A stretch of 64,000 bases of DNA from contig SVMS01000003.1 in assembly GCA_015067255.1 (NCBI GenBank), positions 1-64,000 on the forward strand, read 5' to 3'. The stretch comes from Oscillospiraceae bacterium. GTDB taxonomy: Bacteria; Bacillota; Clostridia; Oscillospirales; SIG519. This document shows, one piece after another, positions 28,104 through 36,387 of this stretch; the first letter of the stretch is position 1, and each line of letters opens with the position of its first letter. The notes below the pieces were generated by a model. It searched no databases, had not been told where the DNA came from, and saw nothing but the letters and a program-made list of their open reading frames with translations. The translations under genes and the position numbers were made by a program.

Positions 28104-29123
28104 ATGAAATTTAAAAAACTACTCAGAGGCAGAGCTTTGTACACTCAGGAGGATAAGCTTTGGATTGCCAGAGGTATGTGCTTCTTTGCTGTTGACTACA
28201 ACGGAAAAAGAGTAACCGATAAATACCGTGTAGGCGGTACCTTAAAATATCTTTTATCAATAAACCGTCTTTCCCGTCAGCTTTTGCGAGAAGGGATACA
28301 TCATTTATTACCCCTTAAAAACGGCAACATAATGGTAAGCGCAAAAAGAAAAGTTTATATTGTTTCTCCTGACGGCAGTATAAAAAATACCTTCAGCGGT
28401 TATTCCGGCAACAAGCCCGGACACCAAGGGGTATGCGTTACCCCCGACGGAACTGTTTTCTTTGGAGAATATACCCTTAACACTCAGCGTAATATTGACA
28501 CTAAATTATACAGAAGCACAGATAACGGCGAAAGCTTTGAATGTATTTTAACTATGTCTGGCAAAGAGGTACGTCATATTCATTTTATAAAATATGACCC
28601 TTATGAAAAATGTCTTTGGTTAGGTACAGGTGACGAGGATTTTGAATGTAAGCTTATGAAGAGCACCGATAACGCTCAAAGCTGGCAAACCATAGGCGAA
28701 GGCAGTCAGGATTGGCGAGCTATCGGAATTTGCTTTGATGAAAATTATCTTACCTGGGGCACCGATGCAGGAAGTGTTCCCGACCAAAATCATATAATCA
28801 GAATGGACCGCAAAACAAACACTCTTGAAATACTTTCAGATGCAGAAGGCCCCTGCCACGGCTGCGCAAGCTTTAAAAACGGCAGAGTTTTCATTTCCAC
28901 AGGAGTTGAAGGCGGTCAGAACGAAAAGGATAATATTGCCCGTTTAAAAGAGCTTAAGGAAAAGATACCTGTTGATGTTTTAACTGCAAAGAAGGATATT
29001 TTCCCTCTTATTCTGCAATACGGCGTTATGAGATTTCCTTTGGGAACAGAAAACACCGATAAGATTGTATTTACCCAAATGGCACTTTGCGGCGGCGGAG
29101 AAAAAATCTTTATAGAAGGCTAA
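28104..29123 (+). CDS. Sialidase-like beta-propeller protein (Asp-box repeats)
   Basis: A 339-residue protein with two Asp-box motifs, STDNGESFE (about 132-140) and STDNAQSWQ (about 185-193), and other repeating beta segments, as in BNR/sialidase-like propellers. No signal peptide or membrane segment is seen, so it appears cytosolic. It is 4 nt after the glycosyltransferase with AAGGAG before its ATG, and is the last gene of the unit. It may act on or sense the polysaccharide or its precursors; I cannot name a reaction and see no sialidase arginine triad with certainty. Confidence 0.78.
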   Translation: MKFKKLLRGRALYTQEDKLWIARGMCFFAVDYNGKRVTDKYRVGGTLKYLLSINRLSRQLLREGIHHLLPLKNGNIMVSAKRKVYIVSPDGSIKNTFSGYSGNKPGHQGVCVTPDGTVFFGEYTLNTQRNIDTKLYRSTDNGESFECILTMSGKEVRHIHFIKYDPYEKCLWLGTGDEDFECKLMKSTDNAQSWQTIGEGSQDWRAIGICFDENYLTWGTDAGSVPDQNHIIRMDRKTNTLEILSDAEGPCHGCASFKNGRVFISTGVEGGQNEKDNIARLKELKEKIPVDVLTAKKDIFPLILQYGVMRFPLGTENTDKIVFTQMALCGGGEKIFIEG

Positions 29124-29128
29124 AAAAT

Positions 29129-29160
29129 AAACTGCTCTATACATTTTAGAGCAGTTTTTG
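29129..29160 (+). terminator. Terminator of the sugar-transferase operon
   Basis: An 11-bp stem AAACTGCTCTA/TAGAGCAGTTT followed by TTG, six nt beyond the stop at 29123; the 3' arm ends in a five-T run. Confidence 0.85.
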
Positions 29161-29189
29161 TTTACAAATAATATACTTAGATGTATAAT
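29161..29189 (+). promoter_or_regulatory. Promoter of the chromate-transporter genes
   Basis: Plus-strand -35 TTTACA (29161-29166), 17-nt spacer, -10 TATAAT (29184-29189), directly after the upstream terminator and 30 nt before the start. Confidence 0.8.
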
Positions 29190-29219
29190 GATTGTAATAT
29201 TAAATATTGGAGTTATGAT

Positions 29220-29810
29220 ATGAAAGATAAGCAAAAAAACATTTTAAGTCTTTTTCTGACTATGCTTAAAATAGGGCTTTTTACCTTCGGCGGCGGTTAT
29301 GCTATGCTTGCCCTGTTGGAAAACGAGCTTATATCAAAAAAGAAATGGATTGAAAAAGATGAATTTTTAAATATGGTGGCAATTGCAGAATCTACACCGG
29401 GACCTATTGCAATAAATTCCGCTACCTATATCGGCTATAAAAGAGCAGGCTTTTTAGGCTCATTAAGTGCAACTATAGGAATATGTATTCCATCCTTTGT
29501 CATTATTTATTTAATCTCTCTTTTCTTTGATTTGTTTTTATCCTTGTCCTACGTTCAATATGCCTTTAAGGGAATTCAGGTATGTGTAGTTTTTCTCATT
29601 TTCCGTGCAGGACTTAAAATGTTTAAGGGTATTGAAAAAACACTCTTAAGTATTATAATTTTTTCTTTAACTATTATATGTATGCTTGCATTTTCACTGT
29701 TTTCTGTTTCTTTTTCTGCAGTTTTCTATATTCTTATAAGCGGTGCAGTAGGAATTTTTGCTTACCTCATAGGACTTCTTACTAAAAAGAGAAAGGAGTC
29801 CGAAAAATGA
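29220..29810 (+). CDS. chrA: Chromate transporter subunit, short ChrA type (first half)
   Basis: A 196-residue membrane protein with the CHR-domain signatures LKIGLFTFGGGYAML and AIAESTPGPIAINSATYIG and about five to six hydrophobic segments. The short CHR family works as pairs of half-size proteins. Family members export or import chromate, but for many anaerobes the true substrate is unknown. ATG at 29220 has GGAG seven bases upstream; an earlier ATG at 29181 lies inside the promoter. It overlaps the next gene by 4 nt. Confidence 0.92.
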   Translation: MKDKQKNILSLFLTMLKIGLFTFGGGYAMLALLENELISKKKWIEKDEFLNMVAIAESTPGPIAINSATYIGYKRAGFLGSLSATIGICIPSFVIIYLISLFFDLFLSLSYVQYAFKGIQVCVVFLIFRAGLKMFKGIEKTLLSIIIFSLTIICMLAFSLFSVSFSAVFYILISGAVGIFAYLIGLLTKKRKESEK

Positions 29811-30382
29811 TTTATATAAAGCTTTTTCTTACCTTTCTTGAAATCGGCGCAGTTTCTTTCGGCGGCGGCTACGGAATGATTTCTCTTATCCGTGAAAAAG
29901 TTCTTCTAAACAATTGGCTTACAGAGGGAGAGCTGCTTAATCTTATTGCTGTTTCCGAGTCAACTCCCGGTCCTATTGCTGTCAATATGGCAACCTTTAT
30001 CGGCTCAACTCAAGGCGGTTTTTGGGGCTCGTTTGTAGCAACCTTGGGAGTTATTCTTCCCTCATTTATTATCATTCTGTTTATTTGTCTGTTAATGAGT
30101 AATTTACTAAAATATTCAGGGGTCAATGCCTTTTTAAATGGTGTACGTCCCTGTGTTATCGGACTTATTATTGCAACCTCAATAACAATGCTTTTAAGTA
30201 CTGTTTTTGGAATTACAGCTATTGCCGATAGCTTTTCCTTTGATATAAAAGGCGCTGTAATTCTCGTTCTTTTAATTGCCTTTTCATTTGTCTATAAAAA
30301 AATCCGCAAAGCCTCCGCTTCCCCCATCCTTCTTGTAGTTATATCGGGAATACTGGGAGCAATAATATACGGCATAAATTAA
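29807..30382 (+). CDS. chrA: Chromate transporter subunit, short ChrA type (second half)
   Basis: A 191-residue paralogue of the preceding gene, with LEIGAVSFGGGYGMI and AVSESTPGPIAVNMATFIG at the same places. The pair would give two inverted-topology halves of one transporter. Start overlaps the previous stop (ATGA). AAAGGAGATG follows the stop but leads straight to TAA, so no third gene is present. Confidence 0.92.
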   Translation: MIYIKLFLTFLEIGAVSFGGGYGMISLIREKVLLNNWLTEGELLNLIAVSESTPGPIAVNMATFIGSTQGGFWGSFVATLGVILPSFIIILFICLLMSNLLKYSGVNAFLNGVRPCVIGLIIATSITMLLSTVFGITAIADSFSFDIKGAVILVLLIAFSFVYKKIRKASASPILLVVISGILGAIIYGIN

Positions 30383-30503
30383 AAGGAGATGTAAAAAAGC
30401 GCAGAACACATAAACAATAGAAAAATATCTTTCAGATGATTATTTTAATAAATATACGTTTATGCTATCTGCCAAATTTTCCTATCTCCTAAAACTATTC
30501 TCT

Positions 30504-30550
30504 AAAAAAAGAAGCTGTACAAAAACGAAAGTTTTTACAGCTTCTTTTTA
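30504..30550. terminator. Bidirectional terminator between chrA and DUF975 genes
   Basis: A GAAGCTGTA/TACAGCTTC stem is extended inside by AAAAAC/GTTTTT with a GAAA loop and outside by A-run/T-run. It gives U-rich tails both ways and separates converging genes ending at 30382 and 30554. Confidence 0.88.
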
Positions 30551-30553
30551 TTT

Positions 30554-31363
30554 TTAAATATTTTCTTGTGTGGTTTCATCAACCGTTGGAGCAGAAAATC
30601 CTAATTCCTCATAAGTACAGTAGCCGTTTATTATGGCTTTATCTCTGAGTATCATATACAAATATGCTTTTGTTGACATCGCATAAGGAACAACAAAAAC
30701 AGTACCTAAGCCGCAACAAACTATTGTACCTAAAAGATACCAGCCGATAAAGGATAAATCAAGTATAAAAATTTCCCCTTTTTCGCCCTTTGTCATCTGC
30801 TGACTCAGTTCAATGGCTCTTTTAGCTCCTATTTGAGGATTGTCGGCAAGTATGTAAGGTACCATTGAATAAGCGTAGCCTTTTACTATACCGGGAATTA
30901 TAAAAAGAAGCGACCATAAAAACTCATATAAAAATCTCAGCGCCATAGCCTTGACAGTAGGAATATATCTGTTTGCCTTAAAGCAAAATATCATATCGTT
31001 AAATTCATTTTTATCTCTATATGAATTTAAAATATATTTATTTACACCCACCGAAAAAGGAAAAGCAACAAAAATATTAAAGGCAATAGATATAACAAAA
31101 AGTATACCGGCAACTGCAAGTGCTATAATAAAAACCGTTAAAAAGCCTAAAACAGCTTCGGAGGGAAGCATATCGTTGTTAAAGGGGGAATTCGGGGCTG
31201 ATAAATCAATATTAAAATTAAAGCCTGCACTGCCCATTCCCGAAGAAACCGAAGATATTCCCGAGCTTATTATACTAAGTATAAAGCATACAAGGAAAAC
31301 CTCCCAATAATGCTTTTTAAGCATTTCCTTTGCATTGTTTTTTAATAAACTTCTCGTCCACAT
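30554..31363 (-). CDS. DUF975 family membrane protein
   Basis: A 269-residue protein with about five hydrophobic segments and the DUF975 opening (RSLLKNNAKEMLKKHYWEVFLV). A mid-protein patch, YILADNPQIGAKRAIELSQQMTKG, is also typical of this family. The function is unknown. It lies 7 nt after the next membrane protein and ends at a bidirectional terminator. Confidence 0.85.
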   Translation of the reverse strand: MWTRSLLKNNAKEMLKKHYWEVFLVCFILSIISSGISSVSSGMGSAGFNFNIDLSAPNSPFNNDMLPSEAVLGFLTVFIIALAVAGILFVISIAFNIFVAFPFSVGVNKYILNSYRDKNEFNDMIFCFKANRYIPTVKAMALRFLYEFLWSLLFIIPGIVKGYAYSMVPYILADNPQIGAKRAIELSQQMTKGEKGEIFILDLSFIGWYLLGTIVCCGLGTVFVVPYAMSTKAYLYMILRDKAIINGYCTYEELGFSAPTVDETTQENI

Positions 31364-31370
31364 AAGTCAA

Positions 31371-32300
31371 TTACTCCTCGTCTAAAAACTCTTGTTCTTC
31401 CTCTGATTCCTCAAACTCTTCGTATTTATCATCATCGCTTACATATTCGTCGTCAATATAGTCTTCTTCCTCTATTTCGACCTTTAAAATTTCCTGCTTT
31501 TGAGATAAAAGCTCTTCATATTTTTCTCTTGTTTGCTTTGTTGGTACAAGAACCGATATTACAAATAAAGCAAAGGCAAGATAATGCACCTGAGAAACAA
31601 AAAACTGTGCCAGATTTCCGCCTACTTCCTCTTTATTCATAAATATAAGAGAAGGGATTGCAGAAACAACTATAACAAAAACAGCGCACATTCCAAAAGC
31701 AAAAGTACGTTTTTTACCCTTACTCTTTATCATTGATTTTGAATAATAAAGGAAGAAAAGAATCAAAGCGCAAAGAGAAAGGATTTCAAAGGTTTTTGAA
31801 GCTATACTTGCTACGCCTGTATATTTCACAAAAAACTCTATAAGACGTACCGTGCAGTACAAAACGGGAATAAGATACATTACAAAAGAAAGCTTTTTGC
31901 TGTTAAAAATAGCAACCAAAAGGAAAGCACACATTAAAACGGCAAAGACAAGATATAATATTGCAAAAATGTCTTTTTCCCCGTTCTTTATGCCCTTTAC
32001 CTCAAGGAATATATTTCCCACAGTTGTAATAAGCAGAAAAACGCAGGCAATATTCATTACTGTACTGTTATTTTTTCTGTTTATTGAAACAATCTGGTCT
32101 CTCAGGGCAAAGCCTGAGGAAATAAAGAAAATTATTGAAACAATACTTAAAATATTGAAGCCTAAAATTGATGTGCTGTTTATGGCATAATATCCTGTCT
32201 GAGGGTCAATGGCAAAAATATATTCTACAACACGCATAGCCAAAGCGCCCATACAAAGCAATATTAAAAACAACAGATATACGCTTTGTCTTTTACTCAT
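31371..32300 (-). CDS. Multi-pass membrane protein with acidic tail
   Basis: A 309-residue protein with about eight hydrophobic segments up to residue 255, then a highly acidic cytosolic tail (EIEEEDYIDDEYVSDDDKYEE and more, rich in D/E/Y). No family is recognised. It lies 34 nt after the cohesin-like gene and 7 nt before the DUF975 gene, which suggests a three-gene unit. Confidence 0.72.
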   Translation of the reverse strand: MSKRQSVYLLFLILLCMGALAMRVVEYIFAIDPQTGYYAINSTSILGFNILSIVSIIFFISSGFALRDQIVSINRKNNSTVMNIACVFLLITTVGNIFLEVKGIKNGEKDIFAILYLVFAVLMCAFLLVAIFNSKKLSFVMYLIPVLYCTVRLIEFFVKYTGVASIASKTFEILSLCALILFFLYYSKSMIKSKGKKRTFAFGMCAVFVIVVSAIPSLIFMNKEEVGGNLAQFFVSQVHYLAFALFVISVLVPTKQTREKYEELLSQKQEILKVEIEEEDYIDDEYVSDDDKYEEFEESEEEQEFLDEE

Positions 32301-32334
32301 TTTTTATCACTATCCGTCTATTATAATTTAAAAA

Positions 32335-33378
32335 TCAGCGGTTTCTCTGCATAAGCAGATAAATTATATATGCTCCCATAGCAACAATTACCATAGAAAA
32401 GGCAATTATAATTACAATTATTTTTTCCTGAAGCTGATTATATTTTTTATCAAGGGCTTCGTAGCTGTCATTATATCCGATATCGTCTTCAAAATCAGGT
32501 GTCGTTGTATCTGAGCTTATTACTTCAGAGGAAACTGCCTCACTGCTGATAGTCTGATTATCCTCAGAGCTTACAGGAGGAGCGTTGGGGTCGGGCTGTC
32601 TTGTAACAACTACACGGTATGTTTTTTGAGTTACCTTGTCAGCCGCCACTACAACTACATAAACATTATTTTTTCCGACCTTAAGATTTTTGTTGCCTGT
32701 TACACTTGCTTTTGCACCTGCATCACTTACAGTATATTCCACATCAACAGAGCTTATATCAAAAGGAACTGTTATTGAATAACCTGTTGTTTTATCAGTA
32801 GAAAAAGCAACATTCAAAGGATAGTTTTTAACACTCAAAGCCGAAAGATTTGCATTATTAGATGCCTTTTCAATAATTTGCATTGTCTTTGCATCAGCAG
32901 GAGCAGCAACCATATCTTCTGGTGAATCGTAATCAGTAAAACCATTTATCTTGGTAATAGAAAAACTAACATTTCCAAGAGCTGCTGTATCCTTAACCTT
33001 AAAAACAAGCTTTCCAATAGTCCACGTGTTCTTAGGAATAAACTTCTCTATATCATTAGGATATGATATAATTTGAACTTCATTCCCTGAATTTTTGCAA
33101 GTAGTAGTAAAACCAAAGAGCGCTTCACTGCGTGCTTGACTGTCTTCTTTTACAAATTCTAAAGCTTCGCCGTTATACTGAATCGAAAGGTCAAAGCCGT
33201 AAACATCCTTCTCGGCGCCAGACATATTTATCTGTACCTCTATCGTCTGCCCCTGGCTTGCAGTTGCAGGGGGAGTTGCCGCTACATATATAATGCTGTC
33301 GGCAGAAACATTTATAGGAACAAGCATTAAAACAAAGCATATCAAAATAACAAAACAACAGATTTTTTTAGAAAACAT
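32335..33378 (-). CDS. Membrane-anchored cohesin-like protein with cadherin-like beta-sandwich
   Basis: A 347-residue surface protein. A signal peptide (1-26) is followed by a cohesin-like domain (about 28-165: QGQTIEVQINMSGAEKDVYG, VYGFDLSIQYNGEALEFV, TWTIGKLVFKVKD), then a cadherin-like beta-sandwich (about 172-262: NANLSALSVKNYPLNVAF), a Ser/Glu linker, and a C-terminal membrane span (about 320-343). Cohesins bind dockerins in cellulosomes; isolated cohesin-like domains also occur in non-cellulosomal proteins. No dockerin is encoded in the window. It has its own promoter at 33414-33442. Confidence 0.82.
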   Translation of the reverse strand: MFSKKICCFVILICFVLMLVPINVSADSIIYVAATPPATASQGQTIEVQINMSGAEKDVYGFDLSIQYNGEALEFVKEDSQARSEALFGFTTTCKNSGNEVQIISYPNDIEKFIPKNTWTIGKLVFKVKDTAALGNVSFSITKINGFTDYDSPEDMVAAPADAKTMQIIEKASNNANLSALSVKNYPLNVAFSTDKTTGYSITVPFDISSVDVEYTVSDAGAKASVTGNKNLKVGKNNVYVVVVAADKVTQKTYRVVVTRQPDPNAPPVSSEDNQTISSEAVSSEVISSDTTTPDFEDDIGYNDSYEALDKKYNQLQEKIIVIIIAFSMVIVAMGAYIIYLLMQRNR

Positions 33379-33413
33379 CTCAGCGTATCCTTCCGTTTTA
33401 TTTATATGTACTT

Positions 33414-33442
33414 ATTATATCTTATTATAATAAATAAATCAA
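33414..33442 (-). promoter_or_regulatory. Promoter of the cohesin-like gene
   Basis: Minus-strand -35 TTGATT (33437-33442), 17-nt spacer, -10 TATAAT (33414-33419). The -35 overlaps the last bases of the upstream epimerase gene. Confidence 0.65.
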
Positions 33443-34623
33443 TATTTTCTCCACACCATTTTATCAATTATACCTGTATAGGACTGAATTATCTTTACAA
33501 CCTTTGTAGATACATTTTCGTCTGTATAATCGGGCACAGGTATTCCGTCGTAACCTTGCTCGTTTAAGTCAATAGCAGTTGTAACGGCTTGAAGGAGGGA
33601 TTTTTCGTCAATGCCTGCCAACACAAAGCATGCCTTATCAAGAGCTTCAGGCCTTTCGGTAGATGTACGGATACATACTGCAGGGAAAGGCTTTCCGATA
33701 CTTGTAAAGAAGCTGCTCTCTTCGGGTAATGTTCCGCTGTCAGAAACAACGGCAAAAGCGTTCATCTGAAGCTTGTTATAATCGTGGAAGCCTAAAGGCT
33801 CGTTTCTTATAACTCTGCTGTCAAGCTTAAAGCCGCTTTCCTCTAATCTTTTTTTGCTTCTGGGATGACAGGAATAAAGAATGGGCATATCGTACTTTTC
33901 AGCAAGCTTATTTATAGCTGTAAAGAGAGATAAAAAGTTTTTCTCTGTATCAATATTCTCTTCTCTGTGCGCAGAAAGGAGAATATATTTTTTCTCTTCA
34001 AGCCCTAATCTTTTAAGCACATCAGAGGCCTCGATATCCTTTAAATTGTTGTGCAAAACCTCTGCCATAGGTGAGCCTGTTACATAAGTTCTTTCTTTAG
34101 GCAAGCCGCACTCTGCAAGATATCTTCTTGCGTGCTCTGAATATGCAAGATTTACATCGGATATAATGTCTACTATTCTGCGGTTTGTTTCTTCGGGCAG
34201 ACATTCGTCCTTACAGCGATTTCCCGCTTCCATATGGAAAATGGGAATATGAAGCCTTTTTGCACTGATAGCGGAAAGACAGGAATTAGTATCACCCAAA
34301 ATCAAAAGAGCATCGGGCTTTATCTGAGTCATAAGCTTATAAGAGCAGTTGATGATATTACCTACCGTAGCGCCTAAATCGTCGCCCACTGCGTCCATAT
34401 ACACTTCGGGATTTTTAAGCTTAAGGTCTTTAAAGAATACTCCGTTGAGATTGTAGTCGTAGTTTTGTCCCGTATGGGCAAGAATACAGTCAAAATATTT
34501 TCTGCATTTATCAATTACTGCCGCAAGCCTTATAATTTCGGGGCGTGTTCCTACAATTATAAGAAGCTTGAGTCTGCCGTCATTTTTAAATTTAACATCT
34601 AAATAGTCTGTTCTTATTTCCAT
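33439..34623 (-). CDS. fnlC: UDP-GlcNAc 2-epimerase family enzyme, FnlC-like
   Basis: A 394-residue UDP-HexNAc 2-epimerase (WecB/FnlC family), with LIIVGTRPEIIRLAAVI, HTGQNYDYNLNGVFF and GDTNSCLSA, and a catalytic-region HMEAGNRCKDECLPEETNRR (about residues 130-150). With FnlA and FnlB two and three genes upstream, the best reading is the last step to UDP-L-FucNAc (C2 epimerisation of UDP-L-PneNAc). It could also make UDP-ManNAc for the WecC-like enzyme. It is the last gene of the long minus-strand operon. Confidence 0.9.
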   Translation of the reverse strand: MEIRTDYLDVKFKNDGRLKLLIIVGTRPEIIRLAAVIDKCRKYFDCILAHTGQNYDYNLNGVFFKDLKLKNPEVYMDAVGDDLGATVGNIINCSYKLMTQIKPDALLILGDTNSCLSAISAKRLHIPIFHMEAGNRCKDECLPEETNRRIVDIISDVNLAYSEHARRYLAECGLPKERTYVTGSPMAEVLHNNLKDIEASDVLKRLGLEEKKYILLSAHREENIDTEKNFLSLFTAINKLAEKYDMPILYSCHPRSKKRLEESGFKLDSRVIRNEPLGFHDYNKLQMNAFAVVSDSGTLPEESSFFTSIGKPFPAVCIRTSTERPEALDKACFVLAGIDEKSLLQAVTTAIDLNEQGYDGIPVPDYTDENVSTKVVKIIQSYTGIIDKMVWRKY

Positions 34624-34637
34624 TATAACACCCGCTT

Positions 34638-35183
34638 TTAAAAAAATATTCCTTTTGAATTTCCTGTATATCCAAAATGCTTTTTCAACGCTAAATCCTT
34701 TTCCTCGCCTTTTAAATGTCCCAAATGCAAGGACTCTTTCTGAAGCTTTTCAAAATATTCATCGGCACTTTTAATAACTTTAGCAGGAACTCCCACAGCA
34801 ACAGAGTTGTCGGGAATATCCTTAGTTACAACTGCGCCTGCACCTATAATAACATTGTTTCCGATTGTTACCCCCGGAAGAACAATTACATCATTCCCGA
34901 AATATACGTCATTTCCCACAGTGATAGGCTTTGTTATTTCCAAATCGGGCACCTTATGTCTGTAAAGAAGAGTACCTCCGTCGTGAGTGATAAATTTAAC
35001 TCCGTTTGTTATGTGAACATTGTCCCCGACAGTTATTATCCACGGCTCTGTGCTCCACTCAACTCTTCCGTAAATATATAGCCTTCCTTTAATATTAACG
35101 CCCACTTTTTGAGCATATTTTATAGGCTTCAAAGCTCCAACTATCTTTTTATACAGCATACGGTATATGCTTCTTATTTTCAT
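34638..35183 (-). CDS. Hexapeptide-repeat O-acetyltransferase
   Basis: A 181-residue left-handed beta-helix acetyltransferase. Hexapeptide repeats run from about 40 to 150 (for example GNDVYFGNDVIVLPGVTIGNNVIIGAGAVVTKD), with the catalytic-type histidine in FITHDGG. It likely adds an acetyl group from acetyl-CoA to a sugar of the repeat unit. It lies 14 nt before the fnlC start and overlaps the fnlB stop by 4 nt, so it is tightly linked to the FucNAc genes; the acceptor is unknown. Confidence 0.88.
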   Translation of the reverse strand: MKIRSIYRMLYKKIVGALKPIKYAQKVGVNIKGRLYIYGRVEWSTEPWIITVGDNVHITNGVKFITHDGGTLLYRHKVPDLEITKPITVGNDVYFGNDVIVLPGVTIGNNVIIGAGAVVTKDIPDNSVAVGVPAKVIKSADEYFEKLQKESLHLGHLKGEEKDLALKKHFGYTGNSKGIFF

Positions 35184-36379
35184 TCTACCACCTCAAAAAA
35201 TGTATCGGGATGCTCAGGCTCAAACTGCTCGTTTGCCCACATCACCGTAACAAGATTTTCTGTATCGGAAAGATTTATAATGTTATGCGTATATCCGGGA
35301 AGCATATGAACTGCCTCTATTTTGTCCCCGCTCACCTCAAAATTAAGCACCTTATCAGTGCCTATTTTTCTCTGCTGAATAAGTCCTTTGCCCGAAACTA
35401 CAATAAAAAATTCCCATTTGCTGTGATGCCAGTGCTGGCCCTTTGTAATTCCCGGCTTTGAAATGTTTATTGAAAACTGACCGCAGTCAGCAGTTTTTAA
35501 AAGCTCTGTAAAACTTCCTCTGTCATCTTTATTCATCTTTAAAGGAAAAGCTACCTTATCCTCGGGCAAATAGGAAAGATATGTAGAATAAAGCTTTTTA
35601 GCAAAGCTGTTTTTGGGAATCTCAGGCATTATAAGAGTCTGCGGCTGTGCTTTAAAGCATTCAAGTAAATCTACAATTTCTCCTAAGGTTACCTTATGTG
35701 TAACAGGTACGGCACAGTATTTTCCGTCTTCTTTTAAAATAGTTTGTATACCGTCAAATTCGCAGTGATGCTCTTTACCTTCCAAAGCATCAAGCATCTC
35801 TTGTACCAAATCATCAATGTAAAGAAGTTCAAGCTCTATTTCCCTGTCATTTACCGTTATGGGCAAATCATTTGCGATATTGTTGCAGAAGGTTGCCACC
35901 GCTGAATTGTAATTAGGTCTGCACCATTTGCCGAAAAGATTGGGGAAACGGTATACCAATACCTTTGCACCTGATTTTTCGCTGTACTCAAAAAACAGCT
36001 CTTCCCCCGCTTTTTTGCTTCTTCCATACTCACCGTCATATCTGCCTATAAGGGTTGCCTGCAAAGAAGACGAAAGCATAACGGGACAGGTGTTGTTATG
36101 TTTTTTTAAAGCTTCCAGCAAAGTACTTGCAAAGCCGAAATTACCCTGCATAAACTCCTCTTGATTTTGAGGACGGTTTACTCCTGCAAGATTAAAGATA
36201 AAATCAGCCTCTTTACAGTAGCTGTCCAACAGTGAAATATCTGTATCAATATCAAATTCAAAAATCTCATCAACGGTAATTTGGGGGCGTGTACGGTCCT
36301 TTCCCTCTTTAATTGCCTTCAGAGCCTCCACAAGATTTTTACCCACAAAGCCTGCTGAGCCTGTTACAAGAATTTTCAT
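35180..36379 (-). CDS. fnlB: UDP-2-acetamido-2,6-dideoxy-L-hexose C3 epimerase/C4 reductase (CapF/WbjC type)
   Basis: A 399-residue fusion of an N-terminal short-chain dehydrogenase domain (GSAGFVGKNLVEAL, about 1-280) and a C-terminal cupin (about 285-399) with GQHWHHSKWEFFIVVSG, the zinc-site histidines of CapF. It makes the second intermediate of UDP-L-FucNAc from the FnlA product. The start at 36379 follows GAGGTG; an earlier TTG at 36391 lies within the fnlA stop region. The fnlA stop is 8 nt upstream. Confidence 0.93.
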   Translation of the reverse strand: MKILVTGSAGFVGKNLVEALKAIKEGKDRTRPQITVDEIFEFDIDTDISLLDSYCKEADFIFNLAGVNRPQNQEEFMQGNFGFASTLLEALKKHNNTCPVMLSSSLQATLIGRYDGEYGRSKKAGEELFFEYSEKSGAKVLVYRFPNLFGKWCRPNYNSAVATFCNNIANDLPITVNDREIELELLYIDDLVQEMLDALEGKEHHCEFDGIQTILKEDGKYCAVPVTHKVTLGEIVDLLECFKAQPQTLIMPEIPKNSFAKKLYSTYLSYLPEDKVAFPLKMNKDDRGSFTELLKTADCGQFSINISKPGITKGQHWHHSKWEFFIVVSGKGLIQQRKIGTDKVLNFEVSGDKIEAVHMLPGYTHNIINLSDTENLVTVMWANEQFEPEHPDTFFEVVE

Positions 36380-36387
36380 TTTACACC

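Noticed and set aside
30383-30402. AAAGGAGATG just after the second chrA gene
   Set aside because: The ATG is followed at once by TAA, so there is no reading frame to translate.
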